From positions 231,011-295,010 of the forward strand of contig NZ_LMCQ01000019.1 in NCBI RefSeq assembly GCF_001424835.1: DNA of 64,000 nucleotides, read 5' to 3'. Origin of the DNA: Variovorax sp. Root318D1 (GTDB taxonomy: Bacteria > Pseudomonadota > Gammaproteobacteria > Burkholderiales > Burkholderiaceae_C). A program made the translations under genes and the position numbers. The notes below the pieces were generated by a model, which searched no databases, was not told where the DNA came from, and saw only the letters and a list, made by a program, of their open reading frames with translations. Positions 41,805 through 50,721 of this stretch are shown here, in pieces; the stretch's first letter is position 1, and each line of letters starts with the position of its first letter.

Positions 41805-42425
41805 ATGCTCGCCCTGCGCAAATGGCTGTTTTCCGGCTTGCTGGTGATTGTTCCGCTGTTCATCACCCTGGCGGTGCTGAAGTGGATCATCGACACGCTG
41901 GACCAGACGCTCTGGGTGCTGCCATCGGTTTGGCAGAAATGGCTTTATGACAACAACGTGCGTGGTCTTGGCGTGCTGCTCACGCTGGCCATCCTGCTGG
42001 GCGTCGGCGCCATTGCGAGCAATTTCGTGGGCAAGCGCCTGCTGGGCTGGGGCGACGCGGTGGTGCGGCGCATCCCCGTCGTCCGCTCGATCTACTCGAG
42101 CGTCAAGCAGGTGTCCGACACGCTCTTTTCCGAGAATGGCAACGCCTTTCGGACGGCCGTGCTGGTGCAGTGGCCGCGCGAAGGGGTCTGGACCATCGCC
42201 TTCGTGACCGGCACGCCCGGCGGTGACGTGGTCGAGCACCTGGGCGGCGGCGACTATCTCAGCGTCTACGTACCGACCACGCCCAATCCCACGGGCGGCT
42301 ATTTCGTGATGCTCAAGCGCAGCGACTGCATCGAACTCAAGATGAGCGTGGACGAAGCGCTCAAGTACATCGTCTCGATGGGGGTGGTCGTTCCCGGCGG
42401 CCCCACATCCATCGCGATCAAGTAA
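41805..42425 (+). CDS. DUF502 membrane protein
   Basis: 206 residues. Two N-terminal transmembrane helices (about 8-30 and 52-75), then a soluble domain with RRIPVVRSIYSSVKQVSDTL and TTPNPTGGYFVMLKRSD, both typical of DUF502. Eleven bases after the FmdB gene and 33 before aspS. No biochemical function is established for the family. Confidence 0.88.
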   Translation: MLALRKWLFSGLLVIVPLFITLAVLKWIIDTLDQTLWVLPSVWQKWLYDNNVRGLGVLLTLAILLGVGAIASNFVGKRLLGWGDAVVRRIPVVRSIYSSVKQVSDTLFSENGNAFRTAVLVQWPREGVWTIAFVTGTPGGDVVEHLGGGDYLSVYVPTTPNPTGGYFVMLKRSDCIELKMSVDEALKYIVSMGVVVPGGPTSIAIK

Positions 42426-42458
42426 AAAACGCGCCTTTCCGGCGCCGGAATCCAAGAT

Positions 42459-44264
42459 ATGGCCATGCGTACTCACTATTGCGGTCTTGTGACCGAAGCC
42501 CTGATGGGCCAAACCGTCACCCTGTGCGGCTGGGTCAACCGCCGCCGCGACCACGGCGGCGTGATCTTCGTCGACGTGCGCGACCGCGAAGGCTACGTGC
42601 AGGTGGTGTGCGACCCCGATCGCGCCTCCACCTTCGCCGTGGCTGAAAACCTGCGCAACGAGTTCTGCGTGCAGATCACGGGCCTGGTGCGTTCGCGCCC
42701 AGAAGGCACGACCAACGACAGCCTGAAGAGCGGCAAGATCGAAGTGCTGTGCCATGAACTCAAGGTGCTGAATCCGTCGGTCACGCCGCCGTTCCTGCTG
42801 GACGACGACAACCTCTCGGAAACCACCCGCCTCACGCACCGCGTGCTCGACCTGCGCCGCCCGGCCATGCAGCGCAACATGATGCTGCGCTACAAGGTCA
42901 CGATGGAAACGCGCAAGTTCCTCGATGCCAACGGCTTCATCGACATCGAGACCCCGATGCTCGGCAAGTCCACGCCCGAAGGTGCGCGCGACTACCTCGT
43001 GCCCAGCCGCGTGCACGACGGCAGCTTCTTCGCGCTGCCGCAGTCGCCCCAGCTCTTCAAGCAGCTGCTGATGGTGGCCGGCTACGACCGCTACTACCAG
43101 ATCGTGAAGTGCTTCCGCGACGAAGACCTGCGCGCCGACCGCCAGCCCGAGTTCACGCAGATCGACATCGAGACCTCGTTCCTCGCCGAGGAAGAAATCC
43201 GCGAGATGTTCGAAGGCATGATCCGCACCGTGTTCCGCAATGCCGCGGGCATCGACCTGCCGGTGTTCCCAACCATGACGTACGGGGACGCGATGTTCAA
43301 GTACGGCTCCGACAAGCCCGACCTGCGCGTGAAGCTCGAGTTCACCGAACTCACCGAGCTCATGAAGCGCGTGGAGTTCAAGGTGTTTTCGAACGCCGCC
43401 ACCATGCAGGGCGGCCGCGTCGTTGCACTGCGCGTGCCGGGCGGCGGTGCCGAAGGCGGCCTCTCGCGCGGCGAGATCGACGCGTATCAAGAGTTCGTCA
43501 AGATCTACGGCGCCAAGGGCCTGGCCTACATCAAGGTCAACGACGCAGCCGCCGGCCGCGAAGGCCTGCAAAGCCCGATCGTCAAGAACCTCGACGATGC
43601 CTCGCTGGCCGAGATCATCGCCCGCACGGGTGCCCGCAACGGCGACATCCTGTTCTTCGGCGCCGACAAGGAAAAGGTCGTCAACGACGCCATCGGCGCG
43701 CTGCGCGTGAAGATCGGCCACAGCGCCTTCGGCAAGAAGGCGGGCCTGTTCGACGACCGCTGGGCGCCGCTGTGGGTGGTCGACTTCCCGATGTTCGAGT
43801 TCGACGAGGAAGGCCAGCGCTGGTCGGCCGTGCACCATCCGTTCACCGCACCCAAGGACGGCCATGAAGACCTCATGGACACCGCGCCCGAGAAGTGCAT
43901 TGCCAAGGCCTATGACATGGTGCTGAACGGCATCGAGATGGGCGGCGGCTCGGTGCGTATCCACCGCGAGGAAGTGCAGAGCAAGGTCTTCCGCGCGCTC
44001 AAGATCAATGCAGAGGACGCGCAGCTCAAGTTCGGCTTCCTGCTCGACGCGCTGCAGTATGGCGCGCCGCCGCACGGCGGCATTGCCATCGGCCTCGATC
44101 GCCTGGTCATGCTCATGACCGGTGCCGAGTCGATCCGCGACGTGATTGCCTTCCCCAAGACCCAGCGCGCGCAAGACCTGCTCACGCAGGCGCCGAGCCC
44201 GGTCGACGAGAAGCAGCTGCGCGAGCTGCACATCCGGCTGCGCAACGTCCAGCAGCCCGCCTGA
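42459..44264 (+). CDS. aspS: Aspartyl-tRNA synthetase
   Basis: 601 residues, bacterial class IIb enzyme. N-terminal OB fold ([20 protein letters not shown]), motif 2 around [20 protein letters not shown], the GAD insertion (about 300-420) and motif 3 ([15 protein letters not shown]). Two start codons lie two codons apart (MAMRTHYCG); homologues usually begin at MRTHYCG, so 42465 is an alternative. Discriminating or non-discriminating charging cannot be decided from what I can see. Confidence 0.95.
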   Translation: MAMRTHYCGLVTEALMGQTVTLCGWVNRRRDHGGVIFVDVRDREGYVQVVCDPDRASTFAVAENLRNEFCVQITGLVRSRPEGTTNDSLKSGKIEVLCHELKVLNPSVTPPFLLDDDNLSETTRLTHRVLDLRRPAMQRNMMLRYKVTMETRKFLDANGFIDIETPMLGKSTPEGARDYLVPSRVHDGSFFALPQSPQLFKQLLMVAGYDRYYQIVKCFRDEDLRADRQPEFTQIDIETSFLAEEEIREMFEGMIRTVFRNAAGIDLPVFPTMTYGDAMFKYGSDKPDLRVKLEFTELTELMKRVEFKVFSNAATMQGGRVVALRVPGGGAEGGLSRGEIDAYQEFVKIYGAKGLAYIKVNDAAAGREGLQSPIVKNLDDASLAEIIARTGARNGDILFFGADKEKVVNDAIGALRVKIGHSAFGKKAGLFDDRWAPLWVVDFPMFEFDEEGQRWSAVHHPFTAPKDGHEDLMDTAPEKCIAKAYDMVLNGIEMGGGSVRIHREEVQSKVFRALKINAEDAQLKFGFLLDALQYGAPPHGGIAIGLDRLVMLMTGAESIRDVIAFPKTQRAQDLLTQAPSPVDEKQLRELHIRLRNVQQPA

Positions 44265-44271
44265 TGTGTCC

Positions 44272-44745
44272 ATGACGACCATCGGCCGGCCCTGGAAGAT
44301 TCCGGAGTCGGTGCTGGTCGTCATTCACACGCCGGCGCTCGAGGTGCTGTTGATTCGGCGCGCGGATGCGCATGAGTTCTGGCAGTCGGTTACGGGCAGC
44401 AAGGACCTGCTCGACGAGCCGCTTGCGCTCACCGCGGCGCGCGAGGTGGCGGAAGAAACCGGTATCCAGTGCGGGGAGGGCAGCCCGCTGGCAGCCCGGC
44501 TGGTCGACTGGCAGCTGCGCAACGTCTACGAAATCTATCCCGGCTGGCGTGCGCGCTACGAGCCCGGCATCACGCACAACACCGAGCATCTCTTCGGACT
44601 CTGCGTGCCCGAGCGCGTGGTGCCCACGCTCCACCCCCGCGAGCACACGGCCTGGAAATGGCTGCCCTATCGCGAGGCCGCCGATGCGTGTTTTTCCCCA
44701 TCGAATGCCGAAGCCATTCTGTTGCTGCCAGAATTTGCGCGATGA
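44272..44745 (+). CDS. nudB: Dihydroneopterin triphosphate diphosphatase
   Basis: 157 residues, Nudix hydrolase. Removes pyrophosphate from 7,8-dihydroneopterin triphosphate, the step after FolE in folate synthesis. WQSVTGSKDLLDEPLALTAA followed by REVAEETGI contains the Nudix box; YEIYPGWRARYEPGITHNTE is diagnostic of NudB. Seven bases after aspS, and its stop overlaps the next start by four bases. Confidence 0.92.
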   Translation: MTTIGRPWKIPESVLVVIHTPALEVLLIRRADAHEFWQSVTGSKDLLDEPLALTAAREVAEETGIQCGEGSPLAARLVDWQLRNVYEIYPGWRARYEPGITHNTEHLFGLCVPERVVPTLHPREHTAWKWLPYREAADACFSPSNAEAILLLPEFAR

Positions 44746-45494
44746 ACCTGCCGGCACACACGCTTCGGGTCGCGACCTACAACATCCACAAGGGTGTGCA
44801 AGGCATCGGGCCTGCCCGGCGCCTCGAAATCCATAACCTGGGGCATGCGATCGAGCAGCTGGACGCCGACATCGTCTGCCTGCAGGAGGTTCGCAAGATG
44901 AACCGGCAGGCGCAGGCGCGTTTTGCGCGCTGGCCCGAGATGCCGCAGGCCGATTTCCTGGCGCCCGAGGGCTACACCGCCGTCTACGAGACCAATGCCG
45001 TCACGCGCCACGGGGAGCATGGCAATGCGCTACTCACCCGGTGGCCGGTGATACGTACCGGGCACCAGGATATTTCAGACCATCGATTCGAGCAACGCGG
45101 GCTGTTGCACGTCGTCATCGAATTCGAGGAACGACCGGTGCATGCCATCGTTGTGCACCTGGGACTCATCAAGGGCAGCCGTGTGCGGCAGGTGGCCCGG
45201 CTGCGCGAGTTCATCGAACGCGAAGTGCCGGCGGGCGAGGCGGTGGTGGTCGCGGGTGACTTCAACGACTGGGGCGCACGCATGCGCCACGCCATGAATG
45301 CCATGGGCTTGCGCGACACCAGCGACCTGCGCGGCCCGCCGACGCTCACCTATCCCTCGCGATTGCCGGTGGCGCAGCTTGATTTCATCTACGCGCGGCA
45401 GCTCGAGCCCACGGCCTGCTCGGTGCCACGCGGTCCGATCTGGGCCCGGATGTCCGATCACCTGCCGCTGGTGGCTGATTTCACGCTGGCCTGA
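44742..45494 (+). CDS. Endonuclease/exonuclease/phosphatase family protein
   Basis: 250 residues. Metal-dependent phosphodiesterase fold: VATYNIHKGVQG, VCLQEV, VVVAGDFNDW, LDFIYARQL and the final SDHLPLVADFTL motif. No signal peptide. The ATGA overlap with nudB indicates translational coupling. Relatives in other Betaproteobacteria often precede a cardiolipin synthase gene, which is absent here. Nucleic acid or phospholipid substrate is undecided. Confidence 0.85.
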   Translation: MNLPAHTLRVATYNIHKGVQGIGPARRLEIHNLGHAIEQLDADIVCLQEVRKMNRQAQARFARWPEMPQADFLAPEGYTAVYETNAVTRHGEHGNALLTRWPVIRTGHQDISDHRFEQRGLLHVVIEFEERPVHAIVVHLGLIKGSRVRQVARLREFIEREVPAGEAVVVAGDFNDWGARMRHAMNAMGLRDTSDLRGPPTLTYPSRLPVAQLDFIYARQLEPTACSVPRGPIWARMSDHLPLVADFTLA

Positions 45495-45575
45495 GGCGGA
45501 GCCCGGCGGGCTTTGCACCCCGCGCCGCTTCTCCCGCCCCGGCAGCCAGAATGGGTTCGCTGATACCATGCGCGG

Positions 45576-46307
45576 ATGCTGAGGAAAACCGACGTGGAAC
45601 CGCGCCCTGATGGCAACAACGACGACGAGGGCACACCCGTCTCGGTGAAGATCCGCGAGCGCCTGACGGCCGCGCGCAAGCGCTTCAACGCCAACGACAA
45701 CATCGCCGAGTTCATCGAGCCGGGCGAGCTGGAGTCTTTGCTCGACGAGGTCGAGATCAAGATGAAGGGCGTGCTCGAGAGCCTGGTGATCGATCTCGAG
45801 AACGACCACAACACCGGCAACACCGCTCGCCGCGTGGCCAAGATGTACCTCAACGAAGTGTTCAAGGGCCGCTATGTGGCGCCGCCTTCGCTCACCGAGT
45901 TTCCGAATGCTGAGCACCTGAACGAGCTGATGATCGTCGGCCCGATCACCGTGCGCAGCGCCTGCTCGCACCACTTCTGCCCGATCATCGGCAAGCTGTG
46001 GATCGGCATCATGCCGAACGAGCACACCAACGTGATCGGCCTGTCCAAGTACGCCCGCCTGGCCGAATGGGTCATGGGCCGTCCGCAGATCCAGGAAGAA
46101 GCCGTCGTGCAGCTGGCCGACCTGATCCAGGAAAAGACCCAGCCAGACGGCTTGGCGCTGGTGATGGAAGCCGAGCACTTCTGCATGGCCTGGCGCGGCG
46201 TGAAGGAAATGGACAGCAAGATGATCAACTCCGTGATGCGCGGCGTGTTCCTGAAAGACCCGAGCCTGCGCCGCGAATTCCTTTCCCTGCTGCCTAGAAG
46301 GAGCTGA
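45576..46307 (+). CDS. folE: GTP cyclohydrolase I
   Basis: 243 residues. Converts GTP to 7,8-dihydroneopterin triphosphate. Zinc and active-site motifs: RSACSHHFCPIIGKLWIGI and EAEHFCMAWRGVKE. The N-terminal 40 residues are an acidic, poorly conserved extension (DGNNDDEGTPVS). Two bases separate its stop from the BLUF gene, whose Shine-Dalgarno sequence lies in the last folE codons. With nudB nearby it forms a pterin synthesis pair. Confidence 0.94.
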   Translation: MLRKTDVEPRPDGNNDDEGTPVSVKIRERLTAARKRFNANDNIAEFIEPGELESLLDEVEIKMKGVLESLVIDLENDHNTGNTARRVAKMYLNEVFKGRYVAPPSLTEFPNAEHLNELMIVGPITVRSACSHHFCPIIGKLWIGIMPNEHTNVIGLSKYARLAEWVMGRPQIQEEAVVQLADLIQEKTQPDGLALVMEAEHFCMAWRGVKEMDSKMINSVMRGVFLKDPSLRREFLSLLPRRS

Positions 46308-46309
46308 AG

Positions 46310-46732
46310 ATGCTGGTCCGACTCCTCTACGCCAGCCGCGCCGTGGACAACAGCCCCGAGGCGGTCGAAGCCATCCTTGCGCAATCGCGCGCGCACAACA
46401 CGGCCTGCGGCATCACCGGCATTCTTTGCTATGGCGCCGGCACCTTCCTGCAGGCCATCGAAGGCGGCCGTACGGCCATCAGCGAGCTGTACGGCCACAT
46501 CCAGCGCGATGCACGCCACAAGGATGTGGTGCTGCTGCACTACGAAGAAATTTCCGAGCGTCGCTTCGGCGGCTGGACCATGGGGCAGGTCAACCTCTCC
46601 AAGCTCAATGCCTCGACGCTGCTCAAGTACTCGGAAAAGCCGGAGCTCAATCCGTACGCGGTGTCGGGCAAGGTGTCGCTAGCCTTGCTAGAAGAATTGA
46701 TGGCCACCGCCGCCATCGTCGGCCGCCACTAG
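46310..46732 (+). CDS. BLUF-domain blue-light sensor
   Basis: 140 residues. FAD-binding BLUF domain (about 1-93) with every photocycle residue in place: Tyr7 in LLYASRA, Asn30 in AHNTACGITG, Gln48 in FLQAIEG and Trp89 in FGGWTMG, by comparison with AppA Tyr21, Asn45, Gln63 and Trp104. About 47 C-terminal residues form a short helical cap, with no attached output domain, so it must signal through a partner. AAGGAG (46298-46303) lies six bases before the ATG. Confidence 0.93.
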   Translation: MLVRLLYASRAVDNSPEAVEAILAQSRAHNTACGITGILCYGAGTFLQAIEGGRTAISELYGHIQRDARHKDVVLLHYEEISERRFGGWTMGQVNLSKLNASTLLKYSEKPELNPYAVSGKVSLALLEELMATAAIVGRH

Positions 46733-46809
46733 AACACGTGCCCCCACGCTCGGCACTTCGTGTCCGCGCTGTCCGGCGTTGCTCGATCGCGCGCAGCGCG
46801 TAGTCGCGG

Positions 46810-47691
46810 GTGCCGCTCTCCGCTTTTGCACTGATCCTGCTCGCCGGGATCATCCACGCCAGCTGGAACATCGCCGCCAAGAAGGCGAATGGCGATGCGC
46901 GCTTCGCCTTCCAGAGCGGTGTGTTCATGGCCATCGTATGGGCGCCTGTGGGCATCGCACTGGGCTGGCGCGTGGTGCCAGGCTGGGGCCTCAAGGAGTG
47001 GGGCTTCGTCGCGCTGAGCGGTGTGCTGCACGTCTTCTACTACGTCATCCTGCTGCGCGGCTACCGCAAGTCCGACCTCACGGTGGTCTATCCGCTGGCG
47101 CGTGGTTCGGGGCCGCTGTTGTCGTCGCTGGTCGCGATTCTCTTCCTTGGCGAGCGCATCAGCCTGATCGGGGTTGCTGGTATCGCGGGCGTGGTACTCG
47201 GCGTGTTCCTGGTGGCCGGCGGGCCGGGCCTGTGGCGCAAGAAGCATGACGCCGTCCAGAGCGCCCGCGTGAAAAAGGGCATCCGCTACGGCGTGCTGAC
47301 CGGCGCCTTCATCGCGGCCTACACCGTGGCCGACAGCTATGCGGTCAAATTCCTGGCGATGTCGCCGATCCTGCTCGACTACTTCAGCAACTTCGTGCGC
47401 GTGGGCCTGTTGCTGCCCGCGGCGCTGCACGACCGCGCTACCACGGCGCGCATGTGGCGCGCGCAATGGAAGTACGCGCTGCTGGTGGCGGCGATCAGTC
47501 CGGTTTCCTACGTGCTAGTGCTCTATGCGGTGCAGCAGGCGCCCATTTCGCACGTCGCGCCCGCGCGTGAAGTCTCGATGCTCTTTGCGGCGCTCATCGG
47601 CGGCCATCTGCTGCGCGAGGGCGATCGCCTGTTGCGCCTGCTGGGCGCCGCCTTCATTGCCGCTGGCGTGGTGGCGCTTGCGCTAGGGTAA
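46810..47691 (+). CDS. DMT-superfamily transporter (EamA)
   Basis: 293 residues, ten predicted transmembrane helices in two EamA repeats (about 1-135 and 155-293). HASWNIAAKKANGD and VYPLARGSGPLLSSL are typical of this subgroup. GTG start at 46810 gives the first helix directly; no strong Shine-Dalgarno is present. Substrate unknown; metabolite export is usual for the family. Confidence 0.83.
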   Translation: MPLSAFALILLAGIIHASWNIAAKKANGDARFAFQSGVFMAIVWAPVGIALGWRVVPGWGLKEWGFVALSGVLHVFYYVILLRGYRKSDLTVVYPLARGSGPLLSSLVAILFLGERISLIGVAGIAGVVLGVFLVAGGPGLWRKKHDAVQSARVKKGIRYGVLTGAFIAAYTVADSYAVKFLAMSPILLDYFSNFVRVGLLLPAALHDRATTARMWRAQWKYALLVAAISPVSYVLVLYAVQQAPISHVAPAREVSMLFAALIGGHLLREGDRLLRLLGAAFIAAGVVALALG

Positions 47692-47703
47692 GGGCCGAGC
47701 TCG

Positions 47704-48537
47704 ATGCTGCTCTTCGGTTGCGATTTTTCATGCGCACCCACGCCGCGCAAGCCGATCGTCGTGGCCACGGGCAGCACGGGCAGAAACGGCGACGAGGGCA
47801 CGCTGGCGCTGACAGGCCTCCAGCGCTTCACCACCCTGGACGCCTGGGCCAGGTGGCTGCGCACCGAACCGGAATGGATTGGCGGTTTCGATTTTCCTTT
47901 CGGCCTTCCGCGCGAACTGGTCGAGCACCTGCGCTGGCCGCGGGAGTGGAACGCGCTCATGACCCACTACGCCGGCCTGAGCCGCGCCGACATCCGCACC
48001 ACCTTTGCCGCTTTCTGCGCCGCGCGGCCGGTCGGCGGCAAGTTCGCACACCGGGCTACCGATGCGCCCGCCGGTTCGAGCCCGTCGATGAAATGGGTCA
48101 ATCCGCCCGTGGCCTTCATGCTTCATGCGGGCGTGCCGCCGCTACTGGCCGCGGGCGCGAGCCTGCCGGGTCTGCACGCCGGCTGCCTCCCCGGCCGCGT
48201 GGCGCTGGAGGCCTATCCGGGGCTGCTGGCGCGCGAGCTGATCGGGCGCCGCAGCTACAAAAGCGACGAAATGGCCAAGCAGACGCCCGAACGGCTGGCG
48301 GCGCGAGGCGACCTGCTCGTATCGCTCGAAGCGGGCACTTCGCGGCTGGGTCTGCGGCTGGTGCTCGGCGGCGCACAGCGCGCCGAGTTGCTGGGCGATG
48401 CCCGCGGCGACCACATCGATGCGGTGCTGTGCCTGGTGCAGGCGGCCTGGAGCGCACAGCGCGCTTCCACGCCCGGACCGGGCTATGGCCTGCCCGAGCA
48501 GATCGATCCGCTCGAAGGCTGGATCGCGACAGCCTGA
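47704..48537 (+). CDS. DUF429 protein, RNase H-like fold
   Basis: 277 residues. GCDFSCAPT at the N-terminus, GGFDFPFGLPREL and HIDAVLCLVQAAWSA carry the acidic residues of the DUF429 family, predicted to have an RNase H-like nuclease fold. Twelve bases after the transporter gene. No experimentally based function is known to me. Confidence 0.75.
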   Translation: MLLFGCDFSCAPTPRKPIVVATGSTGRNGDEGTLALTGLQRFTTLDAWARWLRTEPEWIGGFDFPFGLPRELVEHLRWPREWNALMTHYAGLSRADIRTTFAAFCAARPVGGKFAHRATDAPAGSSPSMKWVNPPVAFMLHAGVPPLLAAGASLPGLHAGCLPGRVALEAYPGLLARELIGRRSYKSDEMAKQTPERLAARGDLLVSLEAGTSRLGLRLVLGGAQRAELLGDARGDHIDAVLCLVQAAWSAQRASTPGPGYGLPEQIDPLEGWIATA

Positions 48538-48668
48538 GCTTTCCTGTCCTACAGAAATTCGGGCCACTGGCCATACCCTCGCTGCCCAACGTGAAAGTTA
48601 GAGTAGCCATGGCTGCTTCCGTGGCCAAGCCTTTTTCCCAGCTCCGTGAGAGCGCCTGGAGGATTCAA

Positions 48669-49184
48669 ATGAACAAGATTCGTCAAACTACCTTGCCGTA
48701 CCCGCGCACGTGGCTCGCCCTGCTGTTGGCCGGCGCCGCACTGACGCTCGCTGCATGCGACAGGTCGGACAACCGCACGGCCGGCGAGAAGCTCGACAGT
48801 GCCATCTCGAAGACCGAGAAGGCTGCCGATACCGCCGCCGCCAAGACTGGAGAGGCTGTCCGGGACGCCAAGGCCAAGATCGATGCCTCCAACACCACCG
48901 CCGAGGTGAAGGAGGGTATGGCCAACCTGAAGGACGCGGCCAAGAGCGCCGGCGCCGCCATGAGCGCTTCGGTAGACGACGCTGCGATCACCTCATCGGT
49001 TTCCGCTGGCCTCGCCAAGGACCCGGACCTGAGCGCAGCCAAGATCGACGTCGACACCAAGGGCGGTGTCGTGAGCCTCAAGGGGCCCGCCCCAAGTGCC
49101 GCCGCCAAGGCGCGCGCCGAGGAGATCGCCAAGAGCGTGCAGGGCGTCACCTCGGTGAACAACCAACTCGATGTGAAGGGCTGA
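48669..49184 (+). CDS. BON-domain lipoprotein
   Basis: 171 residues. Lipoprotein signal with lipobox TLAAC (Cys30), an Ala/Lys-rich helical stretch (about 38-95; SKTEKAADTAAAKTGEAVRD) and one C-terminal BON domain (about 100-171; AAITSSVSAGLAKDPDLSAA). Related in layout to OsmY and to YraP/DolP-type envelope proteins. GGAGG lies six bases before ATG 48669. Followed by a strong terminator. Confidence 0.85.
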   Translation: MNKIRQTTLPYPRTWLALLLAGAALTLAACDRSDNRTAGEKLDSAISKTEKAADTAAAKTGEAVRDAKAKIDASNTTAEVKEGMANLKDAAKSAGAAMSASVDDAAITSSVSAGLAKDPDLSAAKIDVDTKGGVVSLKGPAPSAAAKARAEEIAKSVQGVTSVNNQLDVKG

Positions 49185-49208
49185 CGCTTCCTTGCTTTCC
49201 GCCCCAAT

Positions 49209-49240
49209 GAAGAAAGCCCGGTTCATCCGGGCTTTCTTCT
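49209..49240. terminator. Terminator between the BON gene and the ferritin-like gene
   Basis: Perfect 13-base stem GAAGAAAGCCCGG (49209-49221) / CCGGGCTTTCTTC (49227-49239) with five-base loop TTCAT. The genes converge here and both strands end the stem in a pyrimidine-rich arm, so it probably serves both directions. Confidence 0.85.
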
Positions 49241-49264
49241 GAGTGGCGGGGCCGCAGGGCGCGT

Positions 49265-49825
49265 TCAGTGGCTCAGCCAGTCCTTCAACTCGTCGGCATG
49301 CTCTTCCTCGTCGGAAAGAATGTCTTCCAGCATGCGCCGCGTGGTCGGGTCCTTGTCGCCGATCAGGTTGATCATCTGGCGGTAGGTTTCAACGGCAATG
49401 CGCTCGGCCACGAGGTTGGCGCGCACCATCGCTTGCAGGTCGGTGGACTCGTCGTAGCTGGCATGGCTGCGGTCGAGCAGGTGATTAGGCGCAAAGTCGG
49501 GCTCGCCGCCCAGCTGCACGATGCGTTCCGCAATGCGGTCGGCATGGGCCGACTCTGCATTCGCATGCCCCAGGAATTCTTCGGCGATCTTCGGCGACGA
49601 CACGCCATGGGCGGTGAAGTAGTGGCGCTTGTATCGCAGCACGCAGACCAGTTCTGTGGCGAGCGCGTCGTTCAGCAGCTTCACGACATCGTCCCGCCAG
49701 GGGCCGTAGCTCGGCGTGACGGCGCCTTCGTCGAGACTCTTGGCGGCCTCGCCGATGGCTTTCTCGTCGAGCACCAGATGCTGGTGTCCCGCCGGGTTCG
49801 CGGCCGTGGAAACTTGGGCATTCAT
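49265..49825 (-). CDS. Ferritin-like diiron protein (bacterioferritin-like)
   Basis: 186 residues, four-helix bundle. Diiron ligands: Glu58 (ATELV), Glu91 and His94 (NAESAHADR), Glu141 (VAERIAVETYR) and a final DEEEH with His176. The Glu58-Glu91 spacing equals that of bacterioferritin Glu18-Glu51. The N-terminal 40 residues are an extension. Iron storage or peroxide detoxification is likely. Last gene of a five-gene operon, overlapping the upstream gene by four bases. Confidence 0.85.
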   Translation of the reverse strand: MNAQVSTAANPAGHQHLVLDEKAIGEAAKSLDEGAVTPSYGPWRDDVVKLLNDALATELVCVLRYKRHYFTAHGVSSPKIAEEFLGHANAESAHADRIAERIVQLGGEPDFAPNHLLDRSHASYDESTDLQAMVRANLVAERIAVETYRQMINLIGDKDPTTRRMLEDILSDEEEHADELKDWLSH

Positions 49826-50310
49826 GAAGGGTCCTTTCGTGGGCTTGTGTGTTTCTGCATCAGCGTGTTGACGACGTCAGCAACGTCGGATGTCTTGAGC
49901 ACAGCCGCGAGCACTGCCGTGAACGAAAGCAGGCGCCACGGCTTGAGCAGCACGAGCGCCGCGCCCGTGCCCGCAGCAATCGCCATGAGCTTGGCCGGCT
50001 CCTTGCGCGCATAGTGTTCGAGCAAGGGCCGCGCAAGCTGGCCCATGGCATGGGCCGGATGGCGGCGCCACCAGCGCTCGGTCATGCTGCGCGCCATCGA
50101 GACCCATCGTCGGCTCTGGCCGAATGAATGGCCTTGCGCCTCGGAATCGTCGAAGCCGGGTGTTCCGTCCGGCTCCTGCTCGGCCGCAGCGCGCCGGACG
50201 CGAGGGCGGTCGTCTCGCTCGTCGTCGCCGTTCAGCTCTCTGACGAGCGCCCGGCGCGAAATGGCAAGCCGCTCTTTCGGCGTGAGGGAATTGCGCTCAA
50301 CGTCGTTCAT
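49822..50310 (-). CDS. Unknown protein in YqjDE-type operon
   Basis: 162 residues, no family recognised. A charged, Arg-rich N-terminal half (SPKERLA-like NSLTPKERLAISRRALVREL) is followed by MGQLARPLLEHYARKEPAKL and a hydrophobic segment (about 111-140; LMAIAAGTGAALVLLKPWRL). It occupies the place of yqjK after yqjD and yqjE in E. coli, and has a comparable one-helix, basic character, but sequence homology is not evident. It overlaps both neighbours, by 14 and 4 bases. Confidence 0.6.
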   Translation of the reverse strand: MNDVERNSLTPKERLAISRRALVRELNGDDERDDRPRVRRAAAEQEPDGTPGFDDSEAQGHSFGQSRRWVSMARSMTERWWRRHPAHAMGQLARPLLEHYARKEPAKLMAIAAGTGAALVLLKPWRLLSFTAVLAAVLKTSDVADVVNTLMQKHTSPRKDPS

Positions 50311-50680
50311 GGCGGGCTCCTGCTGCGTGCAACGCCGTCAGGTCGGCATGGACCTGCTCGCGCAGGTCGTCGAACCCGTAGGCTGGAAACGGACGTGCGG
50401 CCAGCCAGGCGCAGGCGCCGGCAATCGCAAGTGCCGCGCCGGGTACGGCCACCAGCACCCAGTGGAAGCTGCCATGCAGCACGCCCATCAGCACCGCAAC
50501 GCCGATGAGCCCCAGCGCCAGCATCGCGCTGGCTGCCGCCAGCACGCCAGCCACGATGCGCGCGACGATGCCGCGCCCGGCCTCGGAGGCCTCCTGCCTC
50601 ACCAGGGCCGCGTAGTTCGCCGCGTGTTCGGCAATGAGTTCCGGATGCCCGAGCACCGTGGAAAAGATCGGATGAAGCAT
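50297..50680 (-). CDS. Phage-holin-superfamily-III membrane protein (YqjE-like)
   Basis: 127 residues. Two adjacent transmembrane helices (about 40-64 and 70-94) after an amphipathic N-terminus (ANYAALVRQEASEAGRGIVA). This is the YqjE/holin III type; despite the name these are chromosomal stress-associated membrane proteins, and no phage genes are near. Lies between the DUF883 gene and the unknown protein gene, as yqjE does in E. coli. Confidence 0.72.
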   Translation of the reverse strand: MLHPIFSTVLGHPELIAEHAANYAALVRQEASEAGRGIVARIVAGVLAAASAMLALGLIGVAVLMGVLHGSFHWVLVAVPGAALAIAGACAWLAARPFPAYGFDDLREQVHADLTALHAAGARHERR

Positions 50681-50721
50681 GGTGCGGGGGATGGGTGGAA
50701 CAACGTATCAGCGGCAGTGGA

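Noticed and set aside
41454..44324. A 956-codon open frame on the minus strand opposite the FmdB, DUF502 and aspS genes
   Set aside because: It crosses three well-supported genes, has low-complexity composition and no recognisable domain.
50297..50680. Holin-type protein as a sign of a prophage
   Set aside because: No other phage genes occur nearby; the YqjD/YqjE-like context explains it as a chromosomal membrane protein.
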